Shown here: in pieces, positions 1-10,525 of the stretch
Position numbering within the stretch: the first letter of the stretch is position 1
Layout of the letters: every line of letters starts with the position of its first letter
Assembly: GCF_932294415.1 (NCBI RefSeq)
Contig: NC_065543.1
Span: 2,368,976-2,432,975 of the forward strand
DNA: 64,000 nucleotides
DNA from: Quercus robur
Taxonomy: Eukaryota; Streptophyta; Magnoliopsida; Fagales; Fagaceae
Reading direction: 5' to 3'
Translations under genes and position numbers: made by a program
Notes under the pieces: generated by a model
Told to the model about the DNA's origin: nothing
Databases searched by the model: none
The model's input: the letters and a program-made list of their open reading frames with translations, nothing else

Positions 1-1023
1 TCTGGATCGCGGTCGTTAGTGCACAAACTGTTACGAGCTGGGTATTACTGGCCGACCATGCAGAAGGATGCTGAGTCCTACGTTAAAAGATGCGACAAAT
101 GCCAGAGGTTCAGCAATTTTATCGGACAGCCAGCTGAAGAGCTAACCCCTATAACGGCTCCATGGCCGTTCGCTCAGTGGGGACTGGACATCATGGGACC
201 TTTTTCAACGGCGATAAGGCAGCTAAAGTTCTTGGTAGTGGGTATTGACTACTTCACAAAATGGGTAGAAGCGGAAGCCTTGGCCACCATTACAGAAAAG
301 AACATTAGAAGTTTTGTCTGGCGGAGCATAGTATGTAGGTTTGGTATTCCTAGAGTCCTTGTCTCAGATAACGGGAGGCAGTTCGACAACGGCCACTTCC
401 GGGATTTCTGCACACAGCTAGGAATAAAAAACCACTACTCATCACCCGCCCATCCTCAGGCTAACGGCCAGGTTGAAGTCACGAACCAATCCCTGTTAAA
501 GATTATCAAGACTCGGCTCGAGGGGGCAAAGGGCATATGGCCCGAAGAATTGCCGAGCATACTGTGGGCATACAGGACAACGGCGAGGACTCCGACAGGA
601 GAGACACCATTTCGACTGACATACGGGAGCGAGGCAGTCATCCCGGCAGAAGTGGGGCTCACAAGTTACAGGGTTCACAACCATGACGAGAGCAGGAATG
701 ACGAATCAATGAGGCTACAGCTGGACCTGATAGATGAGGTTAGGTCGGCGGCGGAGCAAAGGATCGCTAGATACCAGGATCGGATCTCCAGACATTACAA
801 CTCCCGGGTCCGACACAGAAACTTCCAAGTAGGAGACCTCGTACTTCGGAAGGTCATGGGTGCAACTAGAGACTCTACACAGGGAAAACTCGGCCCCAAC
901 TGGGAAGGACCTTATAGAGTTACGTCATGGAAAAGGAAAGGAACATACCACCTGGAGACGACAGACGGAGAAAAGCTACCGCATCCATGGAATGCTGAGC
1001 ATTTGAGGAAATACTACCAGTAA
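1..1023 (+). CDS. Retrotransposon pol, C-terminal integrase (partial)
   Basis: This frame is open from base 1 and ends at a TAA codon at 1021-1023, so it is the end of a longer polyprotein. Counting from the GTG at 19, a CxxC half of the zinc-binding HHCC domain is at residues 25-28. The catalytic triad is complete: Asp57 (in GLDIMG), Asp117 (in VSDNGR) and Glu153 (in GQVEVTN), giving the canonical D,D-35-E spacing. A GPY/F-type segment (WEGPYRV) follows near residue 295, and there is no chromodomain, as expected for the Tat/Athila branch. The integrase inserts retroelement cDNA into host DNA. No stop or frameshift is seen in this part, so the insertion may be fairly young, although the antisense gene of the same element carries nonsense codons. 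Confidence 0.93.
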   Translation, partial: SGSRSLVHKLLRAGYYWPTMQKDAESYVKRCDKCQRFSNFIGQPAEELTPITAPWPFAQWGLDIMGPFSTAIRQLKFLVVGIDYFTKWVEAEALATITEKNIRSFVWRSIVCRFGIPRVLVSDNGRQFDNGHFRDFCTQLGIKNHYSSPAHPQANGQVEVTNQSLLKIIKTRLEGAKGIWPEELPSILWAYRTTARTPTGETPFRLTYGSEAVIPAEVGLTSYRVHNHDESRNDESMRLQLDLIDEVRSAAEQRIARYQDRISRHYNSRVRHRNFQVGDLVLRKVMGATRDSTQGKLGPNWEGPYRVTSWKRKGTYHLETTDGEKLPHPWNAEHLRKYYQ

Positions 1024-1244
1024 TAGAAACACGGCGAACAACAACCAATTTTCTTTCGGTTTAAGCTTTTTATAAGTTTTTCTTTTAACTGTTTCTCTTT
1101 TGCTACAATCTTGTCGTGCCTTTTTTAAGCCCAAGGGGGCAGGCACTTTTCCTTTACGCATTTCTATAATCAGATGCAATTTTAATCTTCTACTTGAATG
1201 TATGTCATTGCAATTGTCCACAAAGTTAACGGAAACAAAATAAA

Positions 1245-1900
1245 GTCCACAAGATGGACGGATTATCCTACAGGGACGATCACTTTAAGTCCACAAGGTG
1301 GACGGATCATCCTACAGGGATGATAACCTTAAGTCCACAAGATGGACGAATACAAAATAAAGTCCACAAGATGGACGGATACAATATGAAGTCCACAAGA
1401 TGGACGGATCATCCTACAGGGATGATAACCTTAAGTCCACAAGATGGACGGACACAAAATATAAGTCCACTAGATGGACGGACACAATATAAGTCCACAA
1501 GATGAACGGATCGTCCTACAGGGACGATAACCCTAAGTCCACAAGATGGACGGACACAATATAAGTCCACAAGATGGACGGACCGTCCTGCAAGGACGAT
1601 CACTTTATGTCCACAAGATGGACGGATCATCCTGCATGGACGATCACTTCAAGTCCACTTTAAGTCCACAAGACGGACGGATCATCCTACAAGGACAATC
1701 ACCGCAAGGTGGACGGACTATACTAAATGGAGATAACTTAGTCCATAAAATGGACGGATACAAAATGAAGTCCACCATATGGACGGACCACCATTGGACG
1801 GATCATCCACGACGTGGACGGAAATAAGATGAAGCAAACAAGACGGACTGATCATTTTAGACAATAAAGTAGTATCCACAAGGTGGACGGAACATTCCAC
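1245..1900. repeat. Tandem repeats in 3' region of Tat element
   Basis: A core close to AGTCCACAAGATGGACGGA recurs many times, often followed by a spacer like TCATCCTACAGGGATGATAA. Spacing between cores varies from about 21 to 45 bp, so the array is irregular. The core is partly palindromic (GTCCAC...TGGAC). Short open frames on both strands here are products of the repeat and not genes. Hypervariable tandem repeats at this position are known in Tat/Ogre elements and can seed satellite DNA. Confidence 0.85.
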
Positions 1901-2080
1901 AGGTTTTGCAAAGAATAAATTTTTAAGATCAAAAACATACCTATACATGAACGAATATAAACAGGTCAAGCAATGGCAAAATTCAAAACATATAAAATGA
2001 GGTGCACGGATTCATTTAACAAAATAGGCCATTAAAAGGCAATGTTTACATATCATCAACAACGGATGAGAATTGTTCCA

Positions 2081-2116
<36 letters not shown>

Positions 2117-2118
2117 TT

Positions 2119-4308
2119 CTACTGAGCCTTGTCCGCATTATTGACGGGCTGAGGAACCGTCTCCGTGTCAGGCTCAGCTTGATCAACTTTCGCTGGTGCA
2201 GACGCCCCGTCACCAACGGCGTCGTCGACATCAAAGAGGTCGTCTGTATCCTCGGAGGCAACGGGCACGACGGATGACTGAACCGGGTCTTCAACTTTGA
2301 ACTTGGAAGGGTCCACGTCTGGATAAGCTTGCTTGACTTGACGGAGGGCATCCATGAAGCCCTGATGGAAAGAATCGCCCAGCTCAGTGATTAGGGCGTC
2401 GGAGTCACGGTATTCACGAATCGCCACGTCCTTAGCCTGACGGACTTCATTTTTCAGCTCGGCTATCTCTTTGTCCTTGCTCTCTAGAGCCTTCTTTGCT
2501 TCCTCCGTCATCTGTTCAAGGCTCTTCCTTGCCTTCTCCGACAGCTCAAGCTTCTTCTCTATCTTGGGTCTCCAGTTTCGCAGTTGGAGGAGTTCTTACT
2601 CCGTCTTCTCCGCCTTGGCCCGTACACGATCCAAGGCCGTCTCTTGGTTGAGGCACCGTCCCATCAGCCCCTTCATCATGACCATTGCCTAAAAAATAAC
2701 AACACAGTTATAAAACAAACCTTCGGCAGATGATTTAAGTTGTATTTGAGTAGTAGACGGACTATCTTACCTGTGTAATTGCAAACAGGCCCGTCTCGCC
2801 CATGGCCTCCGTCGAGTGGTTGCCTAAATCTTCATAATCCTCCGCCGAGATGATGGAGGAAATCAGTTCTAAGGCATGCTTAGAATCCTCTCAAAGAAGG
2901 ACGGGCGGCTTCTCGTCATCCTTCGACGGGCCTTTCATCAAGCCCTTGCCAACCCCGTGCTTGGTTGGAGTGACCGTCTTCGGAGGCTCCGCCATGAGTC
3001 CCACGACGGGATCTAAAGACACTTTGGCCTTCTTGGCCTGGCAGTCCGCTTTGGGCTGAGTCTTCCGCTTCGCAGACGGATTGATTGGACCCGTCGCAGT
3101 GGGAGCGTCGTCAGCAGTCTTCTTTGCAGCCTTTGACCGGATCAAGACTCTTCTCTTAGCATCGTCCATCTCTGAAACATGGACGGGGGAGTTAATTAAC
3201 AAAAAATAAGATGCATAATTTTTTCAAGTAAAGGGTGACGAACTTACGCCTCCTTATCTGTGTTTCGTACTTGACGGCAGCCGCTGTAGGTTCTGGTCCG
3301 TCGCAATACCAGTGAATGGTATTTAGTGTTACCAGCTTCGCCCAAGTCCTTTCCTCCGGCTTGGTCTTTGAGAGAATTTTCTCAAGGAAAGCAAACTCTT
3401 TAAGGTCAATTTGGGGCCGTCGTCTAACTACAAAAGAAGAAAGAGGACGGTTAGATTATATTCAAAAAAAAAAAAAAAAACTTAGTAATGTTAAAGTTTG
3501 GAGGATAGTCCATACTAGACGGATCCAATATGCCCCAAGTAGTGTCGACGGGCATGAAATCTGTTTCCCCAGGACGACCCATCCAACCGTCGCCTTCTAG
3601 GAAGAAGAACCGACTCTTCCAATCCCTATTTGAGTCCGGCGTGTCATAGATGACTTTCAGCAACGGACTCCTGGGGACGAAGCTATAAATTCCCCTGGAT
3701 TTGTCAATTTCGTCCGGACGGTAGTAGTGGAAAAACTCCCTAACCGTCAGCCTCTTTTCTCCGTTGGACATGGCACCGTACAAGACCTCCATCGCTATAA
3801 AAACCCTCCAAGCATTAGGGGAAATCTGGTTCACGGATAACCCCAGCTGACGGAGGAGCAAACGGTGAAGCGAACTCAATGGGAATCTAAGTCCGGCCTT
3901 CAACATTTGCTCATACACCCCGACTCCCTCTACCCCGTCATAGTAACACCTCTCTGATTTGTAGGGTAGACGGATCGTAACATTTTCTGGAATTTGATAA
4001 TTATCCCTAAATGTCTTAAAGTGCTTTTCCTTGATAACGGACGTGAAGAAATTCACCGTCCACTCCGGTAGCATGACGAACTTCCTGAGCCCATCGGCAC
4101 CAATGACGGATCTGACAACTTGATCCTCACCAACACCAGGTCCCTCGTCTGGATCAACCACCTCCAGATCCTCATATGTTGAGGACGAGGAGGAGGTGGA
4201 CGGACTACTATCATCTGGACTACCTTGTTCTCGTTGACCGGACGGATATACTTCCTCGTAATCCACCCCGTCACGAATAACTGACTGATTACTCGACGCA
4301 CTAGACAT
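2119..4308 (-). pseudogene. Antisense ORF of Tat element (gypsy-type transposon protein)
   Basis: This is a spliced gene on the strand opposite to pol. Exons read by eye are 4308-3516, 3427-3248, 3171-2771 and 2688-2119; all three joins have GT-AG borders and keep the frame, giving nominally 647 codons. Exon 1 starts with a Ser/Asp/Glu-rich segment and then a globular region (around GLRFPLSSLHRLLLRQLGL and ISPNAWRVF) that resembles the Pfam family called putative gypsy-type transposon (PF04195, recalled, not searched). The last exon is Lys/Glu-rich and likely a coiled coil with an acidic tail. Two in-frame nonsense codons break it: TGA at 2891-2893 and TAA at 2596-2598. The function of this class of protein is unknown. 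Confidence 0.72.
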
Positions 4309-4311
4309 TTC

Positions 4312-4418
4312 CTACATGAAACGACAAGAGCCTAAGACTCTGACGGTCTATGTGTCTATAACGGGTGTGGATTGTAAGGAAAATTAAAACAAGTATAAGT
4401 TTTAAGAAGAGCACTTAC
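4312..4418 (-). other. Likely 5' UTR intron of the antisense gene
   Basis: On the minus strand a strong donor (GTAAGT, plus-strand 4413-4418) and an acceptor (TAG ending at 4312) flank this stretch, three bases before the antisense ATG at 4308-4306. It would be a leader intron. This is inference from splice signals only. Confidence 0.45.
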
Positions 4419-4573
4419 CAGTTTTGCCAACGAAGTGATGAAGGATGGCGTTGACGACTAAAGTAAATGAACGGATCAGCAGATTATGACGGGTGTGCTC
4501 TGACAAGGGTGACGGGTGCGCTCTGACAGCTTGATTTCTACTGAAACTGAAGAAATGAGAGGAATCACTCCCT

Positions 4574-4581
4574 TATTTATA
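4574..4581 (-). promoter_or_regulatory. TATA box for the antisense gene
   Basis: The minus strand reads TATAAATA here, inside CTTATAAATAAGG, about 270 bp upstream of the antisense ATG and before the likely leader intron. It implies a promoter inside the element that is separate from the LTR and fires in the opposite direction. Confidence 0.5.
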
Positions 4582-4875
4582 AGAGAGATGCACGGAAGTC
4601 GAAGCGTCGCTTCGATCCGAGACAAGGTCCAATCAGCTTGTAACACGTGTCATCAGCATTAATTACCTTCGTACAGCCTGTCTGTAGTTGGTGTGATCGA
4701 CGGACTCCTCATTTGAACCGTCATCCTATCTTGCGTTGATCCGTCAACCCGTTATGACAACTTAAAAACTCCCCGTCTCATGAGCCTCGTTCCGTCATAA
4801 AAATACCCGACATACCCTCACATTTGGATCGTCACCCCATTGATCCTTTATCCTAAAAGCTGACGGACCATTGGG

Positions 4876-4889
4876 GTGAAGGGGGCAAC
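4876..4889 (+). other. Polypurine tract before 3' LTR
   Basis: GTGAAGGGGGCAAC lies immediately before the TG that opens the LTR. It is the expected primer site for plus-strand DNA synthesis. Confidence 0.65.
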
Positions 4890-4913
4890 TGAAGATGGTA
4901 AGATATAAGGCCT

Positions 4914-5045
4914 ACCTGACGGAACTTACGGGCCCACCTGACGGGCCTAACGGGCCCACCTGATGGGCATGACGGGCCCACCTGAACGGCCTGACGGCCC
5001 TGCCTGACGGCCCTGCCTGACGAGCATGACGGGCCTACCTGAAGT
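4914..5045 (+). repeat. Short tandem repeats in U3
   Basis: Units of the type CACCTGACGGGCCTAACGGG are repeated several times. Repeated blocks in U3 often act as enhancer-like sequence; that role here is inference. Confidence 0.6.
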
Positions 5046-5267
5046 GACGGGTTGAGACTGTTGGGCCTGTGCAAGGATTATCCCACGCGCTTTGAAGGCC
5101 CATCGCTGACAGGCACAGTAAGGGCCCATGATCCAAAATCTCTATCGCCTAGAAAAGCCCTATGATCCGAAAACGGAAATCTTGACTCACTACGCTCAAG
5201 GGAATTTGTATGAGAGTCCCACATTGAAAAGATTTGGAAACCAAGGAGAAAAGTCAACTCTTTATCA

Positions 5268-5277
5268 CTATAAAAGG
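5268..5277 (+). promoter_or_regulatory. LTR TATA box
   Basis: CTATAAAAGG is a strong TATA box, 221 bp before the end of the LTR. In a 3' LTR it could drive readthrough into the exopolygalacturonase pseudogene. Confidence 0.65.
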
Positions 5278-5535
5278 CCTGCCACCCTCAGAAATCGAGG
5301 TACGCTTTAATTGACCCACTCTAACGCTCTAAGTAAAACAAAAGAATTCTAACTTGACCGTCGGAGAGCCTTTGGCCGGCACCACACCGGTGCTCTCTAA
5401 AGGATTCTTTTGATTGCTTCTGTCGTGCAGGTTCGATTTGAGTCGCGAGTACGGTGTGACCCATTGGTGACAATTTTCGACGTCATCAATTCGTGACCTT
5501 ACCATTTTCCCAAAACTAAATGTGCATTCAAATGC

Positions 5536-5543
5536 TATAAATA
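5536..5543 (+). promoter_or_regulatory. TATA box of exopolygalacturonase gene
   Basis: TATAAATA stands about 113 bp before the ATG at 5656 and is followed by a pyrimidine-rich leader. The LTR insertion displaced everything more than 47 bp upstream of it. Confidence 0.6.
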
Positions 5544-6651
5544 CCCTCTCAAGTTTCAACTCCCTCGACTACTAAACTCCCTAAGTTACTTCTTCTCTCT
5601 TTGACTCACACAAAGTCACAAACACACATTAGTTTCACATCCAAACAAAACCAAAATGACATTCCCTGCCATAATTTGTCTTGTCCCTCCACTTCTCTCT
5701 ATGTTCATTTCCTTAGTGCTAGCTGATCCTACGATATACAATGTAGTGAGTTATGGAGCCAAACCAGATGGGAAAAGACTCAGCTCAAGCTTTTCTTAGT
5801 GCATGGACAAAAGCTTGTGCCTCCATACAGCCTGCCACTATTTATGTACCAGCAGGGAAGTTCGCTCTCGGGCAAGTGATTTTTATTGGACCATGCTACA
5901 ACAAAGTTAACGTTATGCTTATTGGGACCCTTGTGGCCCCGTCAGACTATACAGTCCTTGGAAATAAAGCATACTGGGTTGTGTTTCAGCATATTGATGG
6001 GCTTACAGTATGTGGTAATGGGATTCTTGATGGGCAAGGTACTTGCATGTGGGCTCGCAAGTCCTCTCGCAAAAGTTGTCCTTTGGGAGCCACGGTATGT
6101 GAAATATTTAACTAACGCCATAATAAATTGTGTAAACCTAAAGAAAAATGTATGATTGAAATTTTATTTTTGAAATTTTTATTTTTTTATTTATATTTTG
6201 TTTGTGAAAAAATACAGATAAACATGTAACCTGATCTGATCATCCCAGTTTGGCAACCCATTTAGGATGACATGTTTTTGACCTAAACCCGACCCAACCA
6301 AACCCATTTGCGAGGACTTCATAGTGATATTTTAGGTCCTTCATATATTAATTTACTCCATTTTAGTCTTTAAAATAAATTCCCTCCATTTTCTAGGTAA
6401 CCAACCGGGTCTGGTTAGGATTTTCTAGGGGAAAGTGGTGTGCTTTTCCTTTTGATTTTTGGTTTGAACTATTAACTGATTTCGGTCTTCCTTGTTTTGG
6501 AGGGGACTTTTGTCACTTACTTTGTTTTTTTTTTTTTTTCATGAGAATCAGGATTTTTGTCACATTGATATTTTTCACTAATGCCACAATAAGCCATTTT
6601 TAAAGAAATCGTATATAGGATACCTGGGAATAATCCCATGTACATCCATGT

Positions 6652-6918
6652 CCATTTGGAACAGTTTATTTTTACAAAAAAAAAGGTTAAAAAAGGTTAT
6701 TTCAACTTATTTAGTTGAAATTGAAATTTTAATTTTTGCTGAGAGTATAGAAAAAAGGTAAAAAAATAAGCTGAATAGTACAGTGGGACCCATGAATAGT
6801 ATTAAATAGTACAGTGAGATCCATAAATAGTATCAAACAGTGTAGTAGAATCCATGAATAGTAGTAAAAATAAGCTGAAAGTGGAGATAAGCTGAAAAAT
6901 TCAACTTATTCCAAATGC
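6652..6918. mobile_element. MITE in intron 1 of exopolygalacturonase
   Basis: Imperfect inverted ends (CCATTTGGAACAGTTT at the left; TTCAACTTATTCCAAATG at the right) enclose an AT-rich core with three degenerate direct repeats of the type AATAGTACAGTGGGACCCATG. No coding sequence is seen. The target-site duplication is not clear, so the exact edges are uncertain. Confidence 0.5.
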
Positions 6919-7552
6919 ACACGGAGTGTAATATTTATTTTTGTGTACTAGCAAACATGCTGAAAAATTAGTGGGAATGTCAAAGGTCAAAACAACATGC
7001 TTAGGCTTTTGTTCCTTGCATTGATGGTCCATCCATTAAAGGTCCACATATTTAATTGAATAGCCCTATATAGTCATGCTCATCGTTAATTTAGAGAGAT
7101 ACTCTTAGATCCCAATAATCCAAAGGATACAAGCCTTCTTAAGGTCGAGTCGGTAAGCTTTGTTTGTAGAGTCTCTATCAGTTCTGGTCATGAATCTTTG
7201 TTTGTGGAGTCTCTTTCAGTCGGTAATCTTCCTATATGATTAGTTTGATTGGAAGATTATGCCCGCCCCATCTCCTACTGCATGCATTCCCATTTCGGAT
7301 TCTTGAGTTGGATTCACCATTCCCCTCTCCGTTAGTAATATGAAGGCGATCGTTTTTGAGATAAATTCCAAGTTTTTTGAGGGGAATCCAAGTAGTATGC
7401 AGAACGTTGTTTTGGAAAATTGTAAGGGAAGACAAATAGAGATTGCTTTTGGTTTCCTCTCAGATGAAACTTAGAGTTATGGACTCTCGTTGGCTTATTT
7501 CTTTTCTTCCCTAGATTCCCACTATAATATAGTTTATTGCGCGCACCTCCTA

Positions 7553-7557
<5 letters not shown>

Positions 7558-7582
<25 letters not shown>
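7558..7582. repeat. (AT)n microsatellite
   Basis: An uninterrupted AT dinucleotide run in intron 1 of the exopolygalacturonase pseudogene. Confidence 0.8.
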
Positions 7583-7583
<1 letters not shown>

Positions 7584-8498
7584 TGAAAGCTCCCTCCTCA
7601 TATATTGATTTGTAATGTGCCTACCATGTTCGCTAATCTTATGTGTATGTAAGTAGACATTGGAATTTACCAACTCGAACAACATTGTGGTTAGTGGATT
7701 AACCTCCACAAACAGCCAGATGTTTCATATTGTCGTCAATGCCTGCAACAACGTGAATATGCAAGGTGTCAGGGTCATCGCCGCTAGAAATAGCATAAAC
7801 ACCAATGGCATTCATGTTCAATTTTCTTCCAATTTCACAATTCTCAACTCTAATATGCAAACGGGTGATGATTGCATCTCAGTTGGACCTGGTACCATTA
7901 TTAATATGTGGATGGAGAATGTAGCATGTGGACCAGGGCATGGAATCAGGTAATGAAATTTTATTTATTTTTTGATCTATTGAATATTATGTAACTATAA
8001 CAACAATATTATAGTGTGATGCCAAATTGGTCATGGGTGCAATTTGTTGGTGCAGCATTGGGAGTTTAGGCAAAAACCAGCAAGAGACTGGTGTCCAAAA
8101 CGTGACAATTACAACAGCAAATTTTACTGGTACTCAGAATGGGGTGATGATTAAATCTTGACCAAGGCCTAGCAATGGGTTTGCTAGGAACATTATTTTC
8201 CAACATGTCAATATGGTGAATGTCCAAAATCCCATTATAATTGATCAAAATAACTACCCCTCTAAAGATTGCCCTCATCAGGTACGATATTTTGAAGGAT
8301 ATTTATGCAAATGTTGTTTAAATTTTAAACTATAATTTGTTTACTTATGAAAAATCCTAAACATGTTCAAGAAGATTACACAATAAAGATTCTTATAAAT
8401 TTTAGTTTCCATGGCCCCTTACTTTAACCATAGAAACTACTCATAAGTAATACCCATTATATAGCTAGGCCCATTATTATGGCATCCTAAACTTTTAG

Positions 8499-9478
8499 GG
8501 CAAAAATGGCCCATTACCATCAATTTTCAAAATAATTTGCCCAGAAACACTGTTTCCAAACTATATAGGTATATACCACTTTTTTAGGTACTCGAGCTTG
8601 CCAAGCTCGAGTACCATGTTTTTTTAATCCACTGTCGCCCCATATTCAAGGAGCCCTATAGTGGCGTTTTTAAGCCCTATAGTGACGTTTTCGGGCCCTA
8701 TAGCGGCGTTTTTAAGCCCCCATACCAGGTTAAGGGGCCCTATAGTGACGTTTTCGGGTCCTATAGCGGCGTTTTCCTGCAAATTTTTTTTTATAAGTCC
8801 CCATAACAGGTTCAAGGGGCCCTATAGTGGCGTTTTTAAGCCCTATAGTGACGTTTTCGGGCCCTATAGCGGCGTTTTTAAGCCCCCATACCAGGTTAAG
8901 GGGCCCTATAGTGACGTTTTCGGGCCCTATAGCGGCGTTTTCCTGCAAATTTTTTTTTATAAGTCCCCATAACAGGTTCAAGGGGCCCTATAGTGGCGTT
9001 TTTAAGCCCTATAGTGACGTTTTCGGGCCCTATAGCGGCGTTTTTAAGCCCCCATACCAGGTTAAGGGGCCCTATAGTGACGTTTTCGGGCCCTATAGCG
9101 GCGTTTTCCTGCAAATTTTTTTTTATAAGTCCCCATAACAGGTTCAAGGGGCCCTATAGTGGCGTTTTTAAGCCCTATAGTGACGTTTTTGGGCCCTATA
9201 GCGGCGTTTTCCTGCAAAAATTTTTTATAAGTCCCCATAACAGGTTCAAGGGGCCCTATAGTGGCGTTTTTTGGCCCGAAAACGTCACTATAGGGCTTAA
9301 AAACACCACTATAGGGCTCCTTGAATATGGGGCGATAGTGGATTAAAAAAACGTCACTATAGGGCTCCTTGAATATAGGGCTCGAGTACCTAAAAAAGTG
9401 GTATATTACTATATAGTTTGGAAACAGTGTTTTTGGGCAAATTATTTTGAAAATTGATGGTAATGGGCCATTTTTGCC
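8499..9478. mobile_element. Non-autonomous MULE-like element, 980 bp
   Basis: The element sits in intron 3 of the exopolygalacturonase pseudogene. A perfect 10-bp target-site duplication, AAACTTTTAG, occurs at 8489-8498 and 9479-9488. Terminal inverted repeats run for about 100 bp: the left begins GGCAAAAATGGCCCATTA and the right ends with its reverse complement, and homology continues inward through GGTACTCGAGC. Long terminal inverted repeats with a 9-11 bp duplication are typical of Mutator-like elements. The core has no transposase; it is filled with 166-bp tandem repeats, and the innermost part (AATCCACTGTCGCCCC) is also inverted at the other end. Confidence 0.85.
8651..9275. repeat. 166-bp tandem repeat inside the MULE-like element
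   Basis: Units start at 8651, 8817, 8983 and 9149 (period exactly 166), and a last unit at 9251 follows after only 102 bp because of an internal deletion. Each unit is made of shorter 25-30 bp modules of the form CCCTATAGTGACGTTTTCGGG. The copies are nearly identical, which points to recent amplification. All open frames here are repeat artefacts. Confidence 0.9.
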
Positions 9479-10015
9479 AAACTTTTAGTCTACAATAGTT
9501 TTGGGCCCAAATTAAACCCCTTCTTTGCAACAAGAAAATCTTTAATTTTTTTAGTTTTTGCTTAATAATACATCTTTCAAAGTCAAAATAATAAAATAAA
9601 AAATAAATTAAAATCGCTGATGTTAGTTTTTTTAATTTTATAGGTTAGAGTTTGCATACTACTACCATTAATAAGTAGAAAATTGATGTGTGCAAATTTG
9701 TTTTCCCATTTTAACAGGCTTCTAGTGTAAAAATTAGTAATGTGACATACCAAGACATTAACGGAAGTTCAGCGATAGGGGTGGTTGTGAGTTTTAATTG
9801 TAGTCCGGGAAATTCATGCTCCGCAATAACAATGAAAAACATAATGCTCACTTACAAGCATCAAGTAGCCAAAGCTTCATGTAATTATGCCTCTGTCACA
9901 TCTTCTGGTATTGTCCAGCCTGCAATCAATTGCTTATAGAGCAAGAGAGTTAATTTAGTATTGGAGGCTATTTCAATTTGGTAAAAGAAATGAAAATTTT
10001 TTATATTGGTTAATA

Positions 10016-10201
10016 CCATGGTTTTAAAAACCTAATCGGGAGTCGAATCATTTTTTTTCAAAATTCTCGGTACAGCCCGATTTTTGACCTGTTTTTTCCA
10101 ATTTTTGACCGGTTTTGAGGGTTTTTACTGGACTAGACAGCTCCCAATTCCCAGTTGAACCGGTCGGACTGACCGGCCCGATCTGGTTTTTAAAACATTG
10201 T
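10016..10201. mobile_element. Short MITE downstream of exopolygalacturonase
   Basis: The ends are near-perfect inverted repeats (CATGGTTTTAAAAACC and GGTTTTTAAAACATTG), with TTAATA on both sides as a possible short target duplication. The core is rich in ACCGGTT-type words. Noncoding; the superfamily is not assigned. Confidence 0.5.
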
Positions 10202-10233
10202 TTAATATTGAAATACTATTTCAAAGTTAGCAC

Positions 10234-10276
<43 letters not shown>

Positions 10277-10294
10277 ACACGTATACATAGATAC

Positions 10295-10326
<32 letters not shown>
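10234..10326. repeat. Compound AT/GT/AC microsatellite
   Basis: (AT)n passes into (GT)n, then a TACATA-rich link, (AT)n and (AC)n. The two halves are roughly inverted, so the stretch can fold back. Confidence 0.85.
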
Positions 10327-10327
<1 letters not shown>

Positions 10328-10525
10328 TTTATATGTTTATAAACATATAATTTAAATCTACAATTTTATAAGACCAAATATTCACATAAATACATTAATG
10401 CAATGTATTAGCTCAAATAACATTTTTTTTAATTATTTTATTTGAAAGTTCACTTGGTGTATAAAACACTAGTGAATGTTTAGATCCCCAATTTCAAAAA
10501 TACCAACACAAGCTTATACTTAAAC

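Larger units (their letters stand above)
1..5488 (+). mobile_element. Ty3/gypsy Tat-lineage LTR retrotransposon, 3' part
   Basis: This is the 3' portion of an LTR retrotransposon whose 5' part lies before the window. In order: end of the pol frame (integrase) to 1023, a tandem-repeat zone, a spliced gene on the opposite strand, a polypurine tract near 4878-4887, and a 3' LTR of 599 bp. An antisense ORF between pol and the 3' LTR, together with tandem repeats in the same interval, is a known trait of Tat-lineage elements (Retand, Grande, Ogre type). The five bases after the LTR are ATTCG, which should be the target-site duplication; the partner copy is outside the window. Confidence 0.85.
4890..5488 (+). 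repeat. 3' LTR of Tat element
   Basis: The LTR opens with TGAAGATG and closes with CGTCATCA, whose reverse complement TGATGACG matches six of eight opening bases. A polypurine tract lies directly before it. U3 has short GC-rich direct repeats (4914-5045) and a TATA box at 5268. The 3' end stands 47 bp before the TATA box of the exopolygalacturonase gene. Confidence 0.8.
5656..9939 (+). pseudogene. Exopolygalacturonase pseudogene (GH28, pollen type)
   Basis: Family members cleave galacturonic acid from pectin in the cell wall and are often pollen-expressed. Four exons with GT-AG borders are readable: 5656-6094, 7657-7949, 8056-8281 and 9718-9939 (TAG). Exon 1 starts with a hydrophobic signal peptide ending near VLADPT, then the family segment NVVSYGAKPDG. 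A 2-bp deletion at about 5776 shifts the frame, and the remaining exon is open in the next frame. Exon 3 has TGA at 8159-8161 where Trp is usual. Active-site motifs are eroded: NTDG has become NTNG (Asp to Asn) and RIK has become MIK, while GDD and GPGHGI remain. It is clearly inactive as a full enzyme. Introns 1 and 3 carry transposon insertions. Confidence 0.92.

Noticed and set aside
456..684. Minus-strand frames opposite the integrase
   Set aside because: Shadows of the integrase coding frame.
8651..9275. CRISPR-like spacing of repeats
   Set aside because: Units are contiguous tandem repeats without unique spacers, in a plant nuclear context and inside a transposon with target duplications.
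8624..9346. Repeated open frames of about 83-117 codons on both strands
   Set aside because: They are translations of the 166-bp tandem repeat in the MULE-like element; identical frames recur every 166 bp and match no protein pattern.
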